NCBI GenBank assembly: GCA_035771175.1
Contig: CM069593.1
Span: forward strand, 35,662,741 to 35,726,740
Reading direction: 5' to 3'
Length of the DNA stretch: 64,000 nt
DNA from: Paratinospora sagittata
Lineage: Eukaryota > Streptophyta > Magnoliopsida > Ranunculales > Menispermaceae
Shown here piece after piece: positions 51,824-63,237 of the stretch. The notes beneath the pieces were generated by a model that was not told the origin of the DNA, made no database searches, and saw nothing but the letters and a program-made list of their open reading frames with translations. The first letter of the stretch is position 1. Each line of letters opens with the position of its first letter. The position numbers were made by a program, and so were the translations under genes.

Positions 51824-52888
51824 ATAACCTCCTTGGCCTCGGCCTCGGCCTCTGCCTCAGCCAACAGTCTGTGGAAATGGCGGTCTTGATGCACTCTGTG
51901 CCTGAGAAGAAATTGAGGCTGGTGAAGAAAACACTGGTGAGGCCACCACACCAGTCTGGAACTGGGATGCCTCACTCTGAGCACCCTCTGACTGTGCTCC
52001 CTTATAAAACTTTTTCTTCTTTCCCCAACTGCCCTTCTTCCATGAAGTCTCAAATTGTCTCCCAGACTCTGCCTGTGTGCTCTGTACACCCTGAGTTGCC
52101 CATGTAGACATGCCATCAACCCACTCAGCTAACTCATATTGCTTGGCTCTTTCGACCACTGTGGCATAGTCAACCATCTTTGTCACTGACAAGGCCTGTC
52201 TGATCGCCAACCTTAGGTTCAGAGAGAACCTCATGATCTTGTCTTTAGGGGTCTGAATCAACCCGGAAGCATAAACTACAAGTTGCCTAAACTTGAGCTC
52301 GTACTCTCTGACTGACATATTGTCCTGTACAAGGTTCAGAAACTCGAGTTGCTTCCCTTGCTTCTCAGTCTCTGGAACATAGGCCTATAGGAACAACTAT
52401 TTGAAGGTGTCCCAACTCTTTACTATCCCATGTGTATCCAAAACAAAAAGCCACCAATCCTCTGCATCACTTTTTAGTGTGTGTTCAACACATAAAACCA
52501 AGGACTCCTCATTCTAAGGAACGGTTGATTTTCTCGATGTTCTTCAACCAATCTTCGGCCTTCTTCAAGTCAACCCCACCAGTAAACTCTTTAGGTTTCA
52601 GGTTCATGAACCTCTCTAGTAGTCTGATCGGTCGACCACCTGAGGTTCAGCTGCCACTGCAGCTCCACTAGTCCCAGTGGTCTCAGTCCCACTCGTACCC
52701 ACCTCATGAGGCACTGACTGAGGCATCTGTCGAGTGACTGTCTCGACCTGGTGCACTAACGACTGAATTTGTGCAGTCTAAGCTACCATCAAGCGGCCCT
52801 GTGCCTGTGCGATCTCCTCCAACCTCTTCATTCGGTCGTCATCAGATGGCTCCGTGTGTGGCTGTCTCAATCTCCCGCTTCTCCTCAT
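51820..52888 (-). pseudogene. Gypsy B gag
   Basis: Starts with MRRSGRLRQPHTEPSDDDR from 52888 and continues in fragments with in-frame stops: FTGGVDLKKAEDWLKNIEK near 52570, then the 153-codon frame 52318-51857 with MSVREYELKFRQLVVYASGL. These are retrotransposon gag blocks (capsid-like core then a low-complexity Gln/Ser linker). Its zinc knuckle CYHCGQAEHKKSEH in the next frame has His where the last Cys should be. Confidence 0.78.
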
Positions 52889-53110
52889 GACACTGAGAGA
52901 TAGAAATGCGAGCAACCATCACACATTAGAGAATTTAAAGCATTAACAAAGCCTCATAACTACCCATACCATATAATACACATAGAAAATATGATAGTAA
53001 GGCTTTTAAGTTAATTCCTTTAAGCTTTTTAATCACCTAAAAGCTCTCACCCAATCCCTAAGTCAAAGTCATCTAAGTCCAATACCTATACCAAACCTAG
53101 TAAAACATGG
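52889..53110 (-). other. Gypsy B leader between primer site and gag
   Basis: AT-rich untranslated leader of about 220 bp between primer site and gag ATG. Nothing else is visible. Confidence 0.6.
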
Positions 53111-53124
53111 GCTCTGATACCAAC

Positions 53125-54776
53125 TGTGGCGACCCCACACCCCGGACCACCAATCCCACAGGGATGGCTAGCCAAAACCCTAGAGTGGGACGCCCGGCGT
53201 AAGCATCTCCAACCACCCCTCAATCAACTTGAGGTGATTGAGACCTTATAAGCCTCAACCAGGACTCTCCATAGAGTCCCATTTTTTATTTTATTTTTCA
53301 ACTATAACCTAATAGACTTAACAGTTCTAAAATCCATCAAATACATCCATAAAATTATCCAAGATAATTACTAAGTCCACAAATAAAATTCCATAAGCCG
53401 CACAATTCAACACATGGACAATGTCCATAAAAGTTCCAAAACTATGGGAACAAAATCATCATATGCCCATATGGTCTATCTACTAAGACCTAAAATCCAA
53501 CTCACCAATACTATAAAATGTGGTAAGTGTTATAATTACAAGTTCAAAATATAAATACATCATAATTAAACAACTCTAATCATGCTCAATTAGACATATG
53601 TTTCATCAATTTCAAGATTTTTAGTCAAGAGCATCAAAAACCCCAATTTAGGGAAAATCTCTATAATAGGCATAGAGTGGAATTGAACTAAGTCATACAA
53701 TTCTAACATAGTTCCAAACATTCTAAACCCATAATTCCACTCCATTTGGGTCTAATTAGGCAATTCCCAAGTCAATTTTATTAATTGATTTGGTTTAGGT
53801 CAAAAGCCCTAATTTGGGCAAAAATTCCAAAATCAAGCCCTATGTCGATTTTACACTAAGTCACCATGTTTGGCAATGCAAAACACTGATCTCGCATCAT
53901 GGGTTCGTCAATAGTGGTCCCTAGGTCAACATAGTTGACTTGCAAGGCTTAATCATAACCCTAGGTCAATGAATCAAGTAAGGGTCATTTTACTTAGATC
54001 CACCAATTTCTTGCTAGAAATTAGGGAAAATGGTGTCATTGGGTTCCAAATCACTCAATGAACCTAAATCTAGCTCACATGACATCCCTAAGAGTTTCAC
54101 ACGAAACCCTAACTCCAAACACCACAAAAATGAGGGTGAAATGCATGAGAAATGCTTTTGGAGTGTAGATCTAGGTCATGGAGTGTTGTTTCAACCATAA
54201 GCAAGCCAAAAAAGGTGAAAATCAGTCGACCCTAGGTTTAAGACACCACAAATCCGTGGTTCATACCCACCCTTAGGTCAAAATTTAGTTAATTTATACA
54301 ACCATAATGAGAATCTAAGAAGAAAATGAAGATTTATACTTATTTTGAGTGAGATTTGAGCATGGGACCTCAAAACCCTAGCTTTTCTCTTTTCCACCCT
54401 CTCCCCCAATTCTCCAAGCCAATTTCGTGCAAATGAGCCAATTTCATTGTCTTAAATAGGCAATTTTGGGCCTACATGTCAAAAAATAGTTTTTTGGGCA
54501 ATTTGGTTGTGGAGTGCTCAATACACATTGGATTTTCGCGTTTAGATAGGCGTTTTCTATTTAAAAATGCGTGTCAGACTCGATTCTGACATCCCCGAGT
54601 CCATTTGACTCACCCAACATAAATATCGTAAAATCAACACGAAAACACACAAAACAAACATCAAACACATACAAGTAAACATCAAACAAACACCAAATAT
54701 ATCAAGGCAAACACATACAGTTTTGGCACATGCAATTGGGTTATGGGCTAAATGAAATGATTTTCGAGGCATCACA
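53125..54776 (-). repeat. Gypsy B 5' LTR (1652 bp)
   Basis: On the minus strand it starts TGTGATGCCTCGAAAATC and ends GGGGTCGCCACA, followed after two bases by TGGTATCAGAGC, the initiator-Met tRNA primer site. The partner LTR is not present in recognisable form. Confidence 0.78.
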
Positions 54777-54985
54777 CGGTTACTCTACAACACTAAGATT
54801 CTAAACAAGAATTACAAACATGAAACTCTTAAATCTTCGTACAATGTTGTTCCATCCACATGTTTTGATAGTATAGTTGAATCCATCTGATATAGCTAGT
54901 TAGCACTGAAAAAACTACATTAAAGAGATTAGTGATCACAAGTACGTTGTTTATAATCATCAAAACAAAACAAGGTGAGAGTTGT
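54777..54985. other. Short unassigned piece between gypsy B LTR and gypsy A
   Basis: 209 bp with no similarity I can name. It ends GTTACATCAACA, where gypsy A coding sequence begins. It may be the end of another LTR (minus strand TGATGTAACAAC). Confidence 0.35.
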
Positions 54986-55862
54986 TACATCAACAGTCTC
55001 CTCCCAGATGCATAGAAAATTTGGATCCGTGGAACTTGGTCAACACTTCATGTCGCAGTTCAAGATCATTTGGCAGACATAGTTGTTTCTTGTAAAATAC
55101 TGCACCGTCTGGCGACAAAGACCAGTGGTTGGGGGCTTGACCTTGCGATAAGAGTTGTCTCTTTTCCATTAGTTTAGCGTTGTTTCCTTGTGCTGCCAAA
55201 ATTTTCCTAATGAGCTCAGAATGGATAGATAGTTGGGCAAGCCTAACGGTGTTTCCATCCTCAAGAAGCTGCAGGTTGAAATCCTTGATCCTGGCCATCA
55301 ATTTACCCATCTCGAAGTTGATAAAGCAAGCTGAGACGTATGACTTGCAACTGAGGGAATCTGCTACGACATTAGCCTTTCCTGGATGATATTGTAAGTC
55401 GAAGTCGTAGTCTTTGAGAAATTTAAGTCAGCGTCTCTGTCGAAGGTTTAGATCCTTCTAAGTATAAATGTACCGTAGGCTTTTATGGTCAGAGAAAACC
55501 TCAAATCTTTCACCATACAGGTAATGTCGCCAAATTCTTAGGGAGAAGACAACGACAACAAGCTCAAGGTCATGTGTAGGGTAGTTGACCTCATGCAGCT
55601 TCAATTGTCGAGAGGCGTAGGCGACTACTCTGCCATTCTGCATCAAGGCAGCACCTAAGCCTTGAAGTGAAGAATCGGTGTAGAGAGTGAAATTGATCTC
55701 GTTCTTTGGTGTAGTAAGTATTGGAGCTGAGGTCAACCTTTTCTTAAGCTCTTGGAAGCCCGACTCACAGAGCTCAGTCCAAAAGAAACGGGCGTCCTTC
55801 CTTGTTAGTCGGGTGAGAGGTTCTGCCAGTTTAGAAAAATCTCTAATGAAGCGCCTGTAGTA
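54986..55862 (-). pseudogene. Gypsy A RT end, RNase H and integrase start
   Basis: The minus strand begins at 55862 with [20 protein letters not shown] (RT C-terminus). RNase H follows in frame 55736-55458 ([62 protein letters not shown]). After a stop, frame 55310-54990 runs to DLRHEVL-like sequence and FHGSKFSMHLGGD, the first histidines of the integrase zinc domain. The matching C-terminal integrase is at 46303-45970; the catalytic core between is absent. The element lacks gag, protease and most of RT. Confidence 0.82.
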
Positions 55863-56455
55863 CTAGTAATTACCAAAAAAAAAAAAAATTTGAGGAAGGG
55901 AAGAGGTTCGACCACTCAGGGTCAAATCGTAACAGTTGGTTCGTTTGATTCTGGCTGAACCAACTCCGCCAGTTTGGCCTTACGTGGCCGAACCAACAAC
56001 AAAGCTTGCCATCGAGCTTCCAGAGGGTTTTCACACAAAAAAACACACATATATGCTCCATTTCATGAATGAAAGTGCATAGAAACAAAAAAAAAAAAAA
56101 AAAAAAGAATAAAAACATGCATTTTTTACCAAATGAATGGATCTAGCGATGAAACCTTTCGAAGAAGAACAAGTGGTGTTTCGCTCTCTTGGTGGGAGGA
56201 AGATATTTTCATGGAGAAGAAAATGATGAAAATGAACAAGAGGCAGAAGAAAATGATGGAAAACAATGGCTTTTTGGAGTTAGGGGCTAGAATATTTTAT
56301 AGGAGAAAATGAAAGGAGGAAGAAGATGACCGTGGGGTTGAGATGAGAATGGGGAGGGTTGTTTAGGGTTTTTTTTATTTTTTGGCTAAGGTAAGAATAG
56401 TGTTAATATTTTGGGCGGAGAACTCTAAGTAATTGGAATGATGATAGGGGAGATT
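55863..56455. repeat. Right member of the inverted repeat pair (partner 39812-40490)
   Basis: Begins with an A run and GGTTCGACC / GGCCGAACC words, continues GAAGAAAATGATGG, GTTGTTTAGGGTTTTTTTT and AATAGTGTTAATATTTTGGG. This matches the left member read on the other strand. Two long A runs occur (55875-55888, 56086-56105). Confidence 0.6.
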
Positions 56456-56497
56456 TGGGGTTCAAATACGAGCCATCTATATGAATTATTTGCACGA

Positions 56498-56528
<31 letters not shown>

Positions 56529-56532
<4 letters not shown>

Positions 56533-58068
56533 GTTTTTCATGAGCATAAGTAGACAGAACTAACATTCCTTACTTTTGATTCTAACCCACCGCAACTTAC
56601 ACGACTAGAAGAATGTTTCTATGTGTTGGTATGCATCTCATCTGCCGCCAGACAAAAAGTCATGACTTGTGCTTTTGGTGACTTTGACATCCATTGCACG
56701 AGCAAAGACGTTTGGAAAAAGTTTACAGTGGATGGTCCCATCCACCCCGCACCCCACCCCCTTGCTTTGGTCTCCTTACTAAACAATTTAATTGAGAAAA
56801 GGTGCTTGGAATTCCTTACATAATCATTACCTACCTCTTACATAATTTGTATTAATTTATTAATTAATTCAACAATACCTAGTTTAATCAATTAATTCAT
56901 ACCATACCTTGGTCTATGTTTAGTATTATTTATCCCAATTAAAAAGAGAGTTTCTTTTTCGTTTTTTATTTTCATTTTTGCCGTCTCTCTCTCTCAACAA
57001 TGGGCTATTCAACTTCACCGAGAGAATACGATATGAATTCCAAATGTCCATTTTAATGGTCCTTCAAAAAAAAATGTCCATTTTAATGGTCTTTGTCCAA
57101 TTAACAAAGGCTTCCCATTTTCTAATTGCTACTCTTCACTAAGGGTGGCAAAAGTGGCATGGATACTTTTATCCGCATTTATCCAACCCCTTTTAAAACG
57201 GGTTCGGACATAGTAGGTGACAAAAGCAGACTCGATACAAACAAGATTTTTATGTTCGTTTTAAAAACAGGCCAGGTCCGGACATAAATAATCAGGCAAA
57301 CGAGTACTTAGTTATATATTATGAATAAAAATAAAATTGATTTTATTAATTACTTTTATTACTTATATAATAACAAATTTAAAAATTTACTTATATTTAT
57401 ACAAGATTCTTTAAAAATATATAGTGTGGAAGTGAGCAACACACACATATATACACAATACACATGACTTTTATTATTTATCTTTTTAGAAAATTTATTA
57501 ATACTGTTATGGAAATACTTCAAATGTTTGAAAAAGTACATTTAAATGCATTTACTTTTTTTATTGTACCTTAATAATATTTGTTGCAAATTTATATAAT
57601 TCATACTAATTAAATATTATTATATGACATTAAACATATCTACAATATACCTTTATTTATATGGTTAAAGAAAAAATATAAATTTATTGATTATATTATA
57701 TTTATAAGTATTATTTAAGGAGTTTTATTAGTGGTTTTAATTTTTAAATTATATATTGTATGCTTTTATCACCTACTTATCTAATATTAAAGTTTTTAAA
57801 ATATATTTAAAAAATAATAAAAAATAAATTTATAAAATCGGAACAAAATTAGGCTACCAAGTTTTTTAAAACAAACGGGTACGGACAAGAAAAATTATCC
57901 ATTTTAAAAGTGGGCCGTGTACGCTCATAGGATAAGTTCATTAATGTCAAAAGTTTATGTCCGAACCTGCTTTTTTGCCACCCCTACTTATCACGTCAAA
58001 ATTGGGTTGATACTCTAGGATGTTGTTTTGTTGTGTTAAGAAAAGGAAATATGATAAAATAGTAATTA

Positions 58069-58099
<31 letters not shown>

Positions 58100-58566
58100 A
58101 GCATTACATGATTAGCATTATCATACCTAAACTGAACTTGTCAGATAAGTATGACTTCCTTGTGTATACTTATCTAATAAAAGTTGAATTGAACTTACTT
58201 ATAGTTGTGGGAAATGTTATTCTAATGACAAAAATATGTAACTACACCTTTATGTTTATTGAATTATTTTTTTAAGAATATTAGATCATTTATTAGATAT
58301 CTTAAGATGTGTAAAATACAAATATCCAATGAACTTAAAGGGTGTAGTTGTATTTTTTTTTAGTTATAATAATATCTTCCCATAGTTGTTTATGAACTAG
58401 TATGAAAAATGCTATGGAGACCGCATTTCCATGGCATCTAGCTCCTTAGTATTCCTAGCACGACCCAATTACTAACTTAATATAAATCTTGTAGGTTTCA
58501 TTATAAATTGCCATTCTTAAACTAACATATTTAACCTTACATTATTAATAATAGACTATTAATTTT
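56529..58566. repeat. Right copy of the ~2-kb duplicated block
   Basis: Direct copy of 37435-39794 with about 170 bp extra near 56765-56920 and a small tandem repeat near 57045-57105. It lacks the second tandem unit of the left copy. A (TA)n run (56501-56529) abuts its left end. Confidence 0.85.
57140..57986. mobile_element. hAT-type MITE (847 bp), right duplicate
   Basis: Ends TAAGGGTGGCAAAAG and (other strand) TAGGGGTGGCAAAAAAG. Flanks CTCTTCAC and CTTATCAC agree at 6 of 8 positions, an eroded 8-bp target duplication. It is the same insertion as at 37872-38763, copied together with its surroundings. Confidence 0.78.
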
Positions 58567-59571
58567 TACCCCAAAAAAAAAAACAAACGAACGAACAAAC
58601 AAAAACAAAAGTTTACTGTTACTATTTAGGCGAGTTAATCAGTCCATCTCAATCGTTTTCCCAATAAAATCTTAAAAGCCAATTATACGAGATCTAATAC
58701 AACTTATCTATAGATTGAGCTTAATACGAATTAATAAGAATATTACAAAAGATATTCCTTTTTAAAATGAACAATATAGAAGTGTTGGTAATAAAACCAA
58801 CCTCTTATTTCTTTTAATAAAAACTAGTGTTTGCTCTGATTTTTATTAAAAATTATTAAAACAAAATCATGTTTTATTAATAAAAAATTACATATGTTTT
58901 ATCCTAAAACCATTTAAAAAAAAAACAAAATATATGAAGAAATTAGGAGTAAAACTCCTTAAAAAAAATTAAGAGTAAAATTTAGATTTTAAAAAGGTAA
59001 ATTAAAAAAAAATTAAAAAACTAAAAGTGTAGGGCGTAGGAAAAAATAAAATAAAAATTAGTTAATTACAAAATTATAATTTTAGTCCTGGTAACAATTT
59101 TTTTAAAATAAAAGTAAGAAACTTTTTACGAAAATTTTTAATAGAAAAAAAAGTTTTACCGTCAATTACCTCGAGTATAGCTCGTTATAATAGTACAGAT
59201 AGATAAAAATAACTCTATTTTTACGATTTAAAAATTATAAATAAAATAAAATACTCTGATAATTCATAAATAAAAAAGCTTTTACAATTCAAAATTATAA
59301 AATAAAATTCTATGACAACTCCTTCCCGTGGAAACACGCGGGGAATTGCCGAATTGGGACTTTAAATAATTAAAATATAAATGAAACGTTGCAGGAAGTA
59401 TATCATCGGCGTGGAGAAATAAAAAAATCTGGTGAGATTTTCCGGTTGAAGACGGCGACATCTCAACAAGTGTTCCCACAAGGCTTTCTTTTTTTTTTAA
59501 ATGAATATTATTTCCTATATTGCTTAATTATACTCATGATTTTGAAAGGAATCTGGAAACGCAAGCCAACG
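58567..59571 (+). other. AT-rich intergenic stretch upstream of the kinase gene
   Basis: Very AT-rich with many A and T runs and no open frame of note. It probably includes the distal promoter of the kinase gene, but I cannot pick a TATA box or start site with confidence. Confidence 0.5.
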
Positions 59572-60024
59572 AACCTCTCTCTCTCTCTCTCCTTTTCTTT
59601 ACTTAACTTCCCACGGCAGCAGCAGCAGCAGCACACCTGTCTCCTACGCTTTTGCTTTTCCCTTAATTTTCCCTCCTCTCTCTCTCTCTCTCTCTCAATT
59701 CATTTATTTCATTTATTTCTGGCTCAGTGAGATGTCAACACAGCTCTCCCAACCTTCTTTCATGATAACCTGTCTCGGATCTAGTGATCTGTCTGACCAG
59801 ATTCTGACAGCGGTAATCAATGTTTCTTCTTCTTCTTCTTCTTCTTCTTCTTCTTCATGTTTCCTCTGTGATTCTGAAATGAAATAGGCTCTTCTGTTCG
59901 TTCCACGTGAATGTGATTAATTGTTGTTCTGGTGAATTGAAATTCTTGAAGATATATTGGTTGGAGCACTGAAGCTGAGTGATTTGAACCTGCAGTGAGT
60001 TCTTCTCTCGGGTGTTTTTTTTTT
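59572..60024 (+). promoter_or_regulatory. Likely 5' UTR region of the kinase gene, with CT, CAG and TTC repeats
   Basis: Contains (CT)n runs (59577-59591, 59681-59697), a short CAG run (59616-59631) and (TTC)12 (about 59822-59857); CT-rich tracts are common in plant 5' leaders. An upstream frame starts at ATG 59732 and stops at TAG 59887 (51 codons, ending in a serine run from the TTC repeat). A GT at 59813 could instead be a donor of a leader intron. The transcription start is inferred, not seen. Confidence 0.45.
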
Positions 60025-63000
60025 ATGGAGATTAAGAACGAAGAAGAGGCGAAATCGAAGATGGATGAGTACGAAGTGATAGAGCAGATTGGGAGAGGAG
60101 CTTTTGGAGCTGCTTTTCTAGTTCTCCATAAATCCGAGAAAAAGAAGTAAGGATTTCCTTTTTCTTTTTCTTTTTCTTTTTTTTTCCCCCACCTTGAAGT
60201 TCCATTAATTTTTCTCTCTTAATTGTTTCACTGGCTGCTTCCGTTGAGAAATTACTCTACAATTAAGCGAATTTCCCCCTGAAAATCTATGGGTACGGAT
60301 GTTTTCTTTTTAAACTTGTTTATTATCTTTACTTTTTCTTTTTCTCGAAATTCTGCAAATCCATTATGTCGATGCACGCCCAAACAGCACTTTCTCATAT
60401 TGTTGAAACCTTTCTTAAATATTTCATACAGCTTAGCGTACGGAATTTGAAGCTAAGCTCTTGAGATTCAGGGTTCATCGTTTTTTTTAATGAATTTAAC
60501 TAAGCATACACAAATTTAGACTATTTATCATATGTTACGCATATGTTTGGACTAAGTGTGAAGCACCTCCACACTCATGGAGACGTTATTCTCTCTCATC
60601 GTTAAAAATTAATTGGTATGTGGAAGCTGATCCGGTTCCCAAGTTATCAAAAATAAATAAAGAAGTAAAACATTAGATTAATAATTTATTTTTAATTATG
60701 GCATTTGGATGTTAGAATTTGATCGAGACTGAAGGACTCAAATAAAGTAGATCCAGTACTGTTTGAGAATATACCTTCTCATTTTCTTTCGTATTCATGA
60801 ACAGGTACGTCCTCAAGAAGATACGTTTGGTTAAGCAAACCGAAAAGTTCAAACGTACAGCCCATCAAGAGGTTAGTAGGTTTATCATGAAAAGTAATTT
60901 TCAAGAGAGATTATTTAAGTTGTGGTTGGCATCTATTCAAAAACAGTTAAACTTTTCTTTTCACAACTTTCTTTTTAATGAGAACTTATTTTACAATTTA
61001 TTTTGATTTAAGTTACAGAACTACAAGAAGTTACCAGCCTCAAAAGGATAAACAGGATAAAATAGTAGCAAAAGTAAAATGGAAAATAACCCACAACAGG
61101 ATTAGAAAAAGATAAATTTAGAAAACAAAAATACACCTCTAAAATGTGAATCCAGTTGTGAAATCTATTTTATTCGCTTAATACTTTTCTTCTTCAGTAA
61201 TATTTTTTTATTTTTTAATCAAGGCAAAAACTGTAATTTTTTTTTTTTTTGTTGGGTCTATAATACTCAATGTCCTCGTTAATCCTTTTGCGGGGACGAG
61301 ACTATTTTTGAGTTTAAAATTATAGAAGTTGGGCGTTTTTTTTCAAAGTAGGCGAATAAATATGAACACAAACTCAGACTCAAAATCGAGACCTCGCCCC
61401 TTAATCACGACTTATACCTCATCCCTCATCCAACGAGACTACCCAACTTTAAGAAATTATTTCTTCTTTCATAAATGAAAATACTTCTCTATAGTCAATT
61501 TCAAGATTGTGGAGCGAGTGTATCTCTATCAATTTATATTTTCTTATGCAGACATGATTTTTTTTTTCTTTTCTTGAAAAAAGAAAATTGAAGCTCCACC
61601 AAATCCAAAGCCATCTTACATGTGACCAAAGGAATAAGACTAGTACAAGTACATTACTTTGTGGATTTCCTGCCAGGAAAAGGCTTTAAACTCTTTGGTT
61701 CTTAACCAAATATGATGAATTTGTCTCACAGCCCAAAGACCTTGACTTGACATATTTAGCATCTTTCTCTGGCTCTATCATTGTCCTTAATAATATATTA
61801 TTCTTCACCTTATAATTATTACAATTACTTGGATTTCCCAGTAAAATGATTATCACTAAACTAGAAAAGAGATTCATGCCCGCTACAATTAAGCCTAAAG
61901 AACTCAAAAAATAGTTAGTTGAATACTTGACCAAGCTTCAATCAAGTTGCTATGTATAAAGGACTACCTAATTTTCTATCTTCTTATACCATCCACCATT
62001 TACTGTTTTGCAGATGGAACTCATTGCAAAGCTAAAGAACCCATATATCGTCGAGTATAAAGATGCTTGGGTTGAAAAGGTAACAATTAACTAACAGAGT
62101 AATGCTGGCCCTACAAGAATTCTGGGCTGTTACCAAGATTTATTTAAGCCCCGTCTTCCAGAAACAGGATTTCGGATTTCAGAAAGAAAGATGTAACCTT
62201 TCTTCTTTGTATTCCCCTTCACATCCATGCCCTACAAAAGTAGTGTATCGATCTGTATCATTGCAGCTAAAATCCCACAAGATTAATCTGCAAGCAGTTC
62301 CTCGGCCGTCATATCCTCAAAACCACAGCTGACAAACTTTTTCCCCACAAATGAGTACATGGATTCACCAAAAATACTCTTAAAACTAAAGCCGTAACAT
62401 TACCCAAGAGTCAGCTATTACTGGTGGAGATCCCTGGATGTGTTTATACATATAATTCATTCGTGCTTTATATTGAATATCTTAGAATTATACATAAGAA
62501 AATTCATGGATACTAGTTACATGATAAGACTGCAGTCCAGTAGCTTGACCATAGTTTTGAACAAAAGGATTTTGATGCACAGGACTCCTTTGTTTGCATC
62601 GTGACAAGCTACTGCGTAGGGGGTGATATGTAAGTAATTCTCTAGTATGCATGTTAATATTTTGCTATTTGACATCTTACTCGAAGAAAGAGACAACTCA
62701 TACTCAAGTGAATGCATCTTCAGGGCTGAGATGATGAAGAAAGCCAAGGGGAAATTTCTTCCTGAAGAGGTGAGACAAAGAAGACACTTTTCTGAACTCT
62801 TATCACTTCTCACTCTACCTTCATAAGTTTACTTGGGTACAATGGGGCATTTTTCTTTGTTTCATGCTGCAGAAGCTCTGCAAATGGCTGACCCAGTTGT
62901 TGATAGCTGTGGATTACCTGCATTCCAATCGTGTCCTTCACAGGGATCTTAAGGTACACATCTTGTCCTCTTCATAAAAGGAAGCAACCAGCTGACAATA

Positions 63001-63237
63001 CCTTTTAAGACGAGTTTCCTATTTAATTACAGTGCTCCAACATATTCCTCACAAAGGAAAACGACATCCGACTTGGTAAGTATGACAATCTCATCCATTT
63101 GGGTTATTTTTCAGGATAAATGTAAATACATTTCAATTGGCATACAATTCTCTTCTAAATATTGCATCTATTACATGGACCATCCAGGTGACTTTGGCCT
63201 AGCAAAATTGCTCAACAAAGATGATCTTGCTTCATCG
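60025..63237 (+). CDS. NEK5: NIMA-related protein kinase, plant NEK5/NEK6-like (5' part, 8 exons)
   Basis: Ser/Thr kinase; plant NEKs act on microtubule organisation and directional cell growth. Exons: 60025-60146, 60805-60871, 62014-62079, 62583-62629, 62724-62769, 62873-62953, 63033-63075, 63188-63237. All junctions are GT-AG and phases agree, giving 174 residues. Visible motifs: glycine loop IGRGAFG (22-28), ATP-binding Lys in YVLKKIRL (Lys45), alphaC Glu likely in AHQE (Glu63), GGDM (98-101), catalytic loop HRDLK (139-143) then CSNIFL, and metal-binding DFG (159-161) followed by [13 protein letters not shown]. The next exon should begin in the activation segment and lies beyond the window. 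Met13 (60061) sits in a better start context (A at -3, G at +4) than Met1, so initiation there is possible. The NEK5/NEK6 choice over other NEKs rests on recalled words such as CIVTSYC and is less certain than the family. Confidence 0.9.
60872..62013 (+). other. Kinase intron 2 (1142 bp)
   Basis: GTTAGT at the left and TTTTGCAG at the right. AT-rich, with a T run at about 61239-61250. No nested gene. The open frame across its left edge is only exon read-through. Confidence 0.8.

Larger units (their letters stand above)
49270..54776 (-). mobile_element. Ty3/gypsy element B, 3'-truncated, minus strand
   Basis: Order on the minus strand: 5' LTR (54776-53125), tRNA-iMet primer site (53122-53111), gag (52888-51820), zinc knuckle and protease (51823-51404), reverse transcriptase (50992-50573), RNase H (50548-49943) and the first part of integrase (about 49570-49270). 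The rest of integrase and the 3' LTR are missing. Many stops and frameshifts; dead. Confidence 0.85.

Noticed and set aside
37435..58566. The two 2-kb blocks as LTRs of one giant retrotransposon
   Set aside because: Block ends are TTAGG... and ...ATTTT without TG/CA, no primer site or polypurine tract touches them, and they carry a MITE shared by descent.
59389..59730. 113-codon plus-strand frame upstream of the kinase
   Set aside because: Its readings come from CT, CAG and T-rich simple repeats (LSLSLS, QQQQQ). No domain and no splice logic; better seen as promoter and leader sequence.
62102..62332. 76-codon plus-strand frame downstream of kinase exon 3
   Set aside because: Lies in an intron between exons at 62014-62079 and 62583-62629; no recognisable motif.
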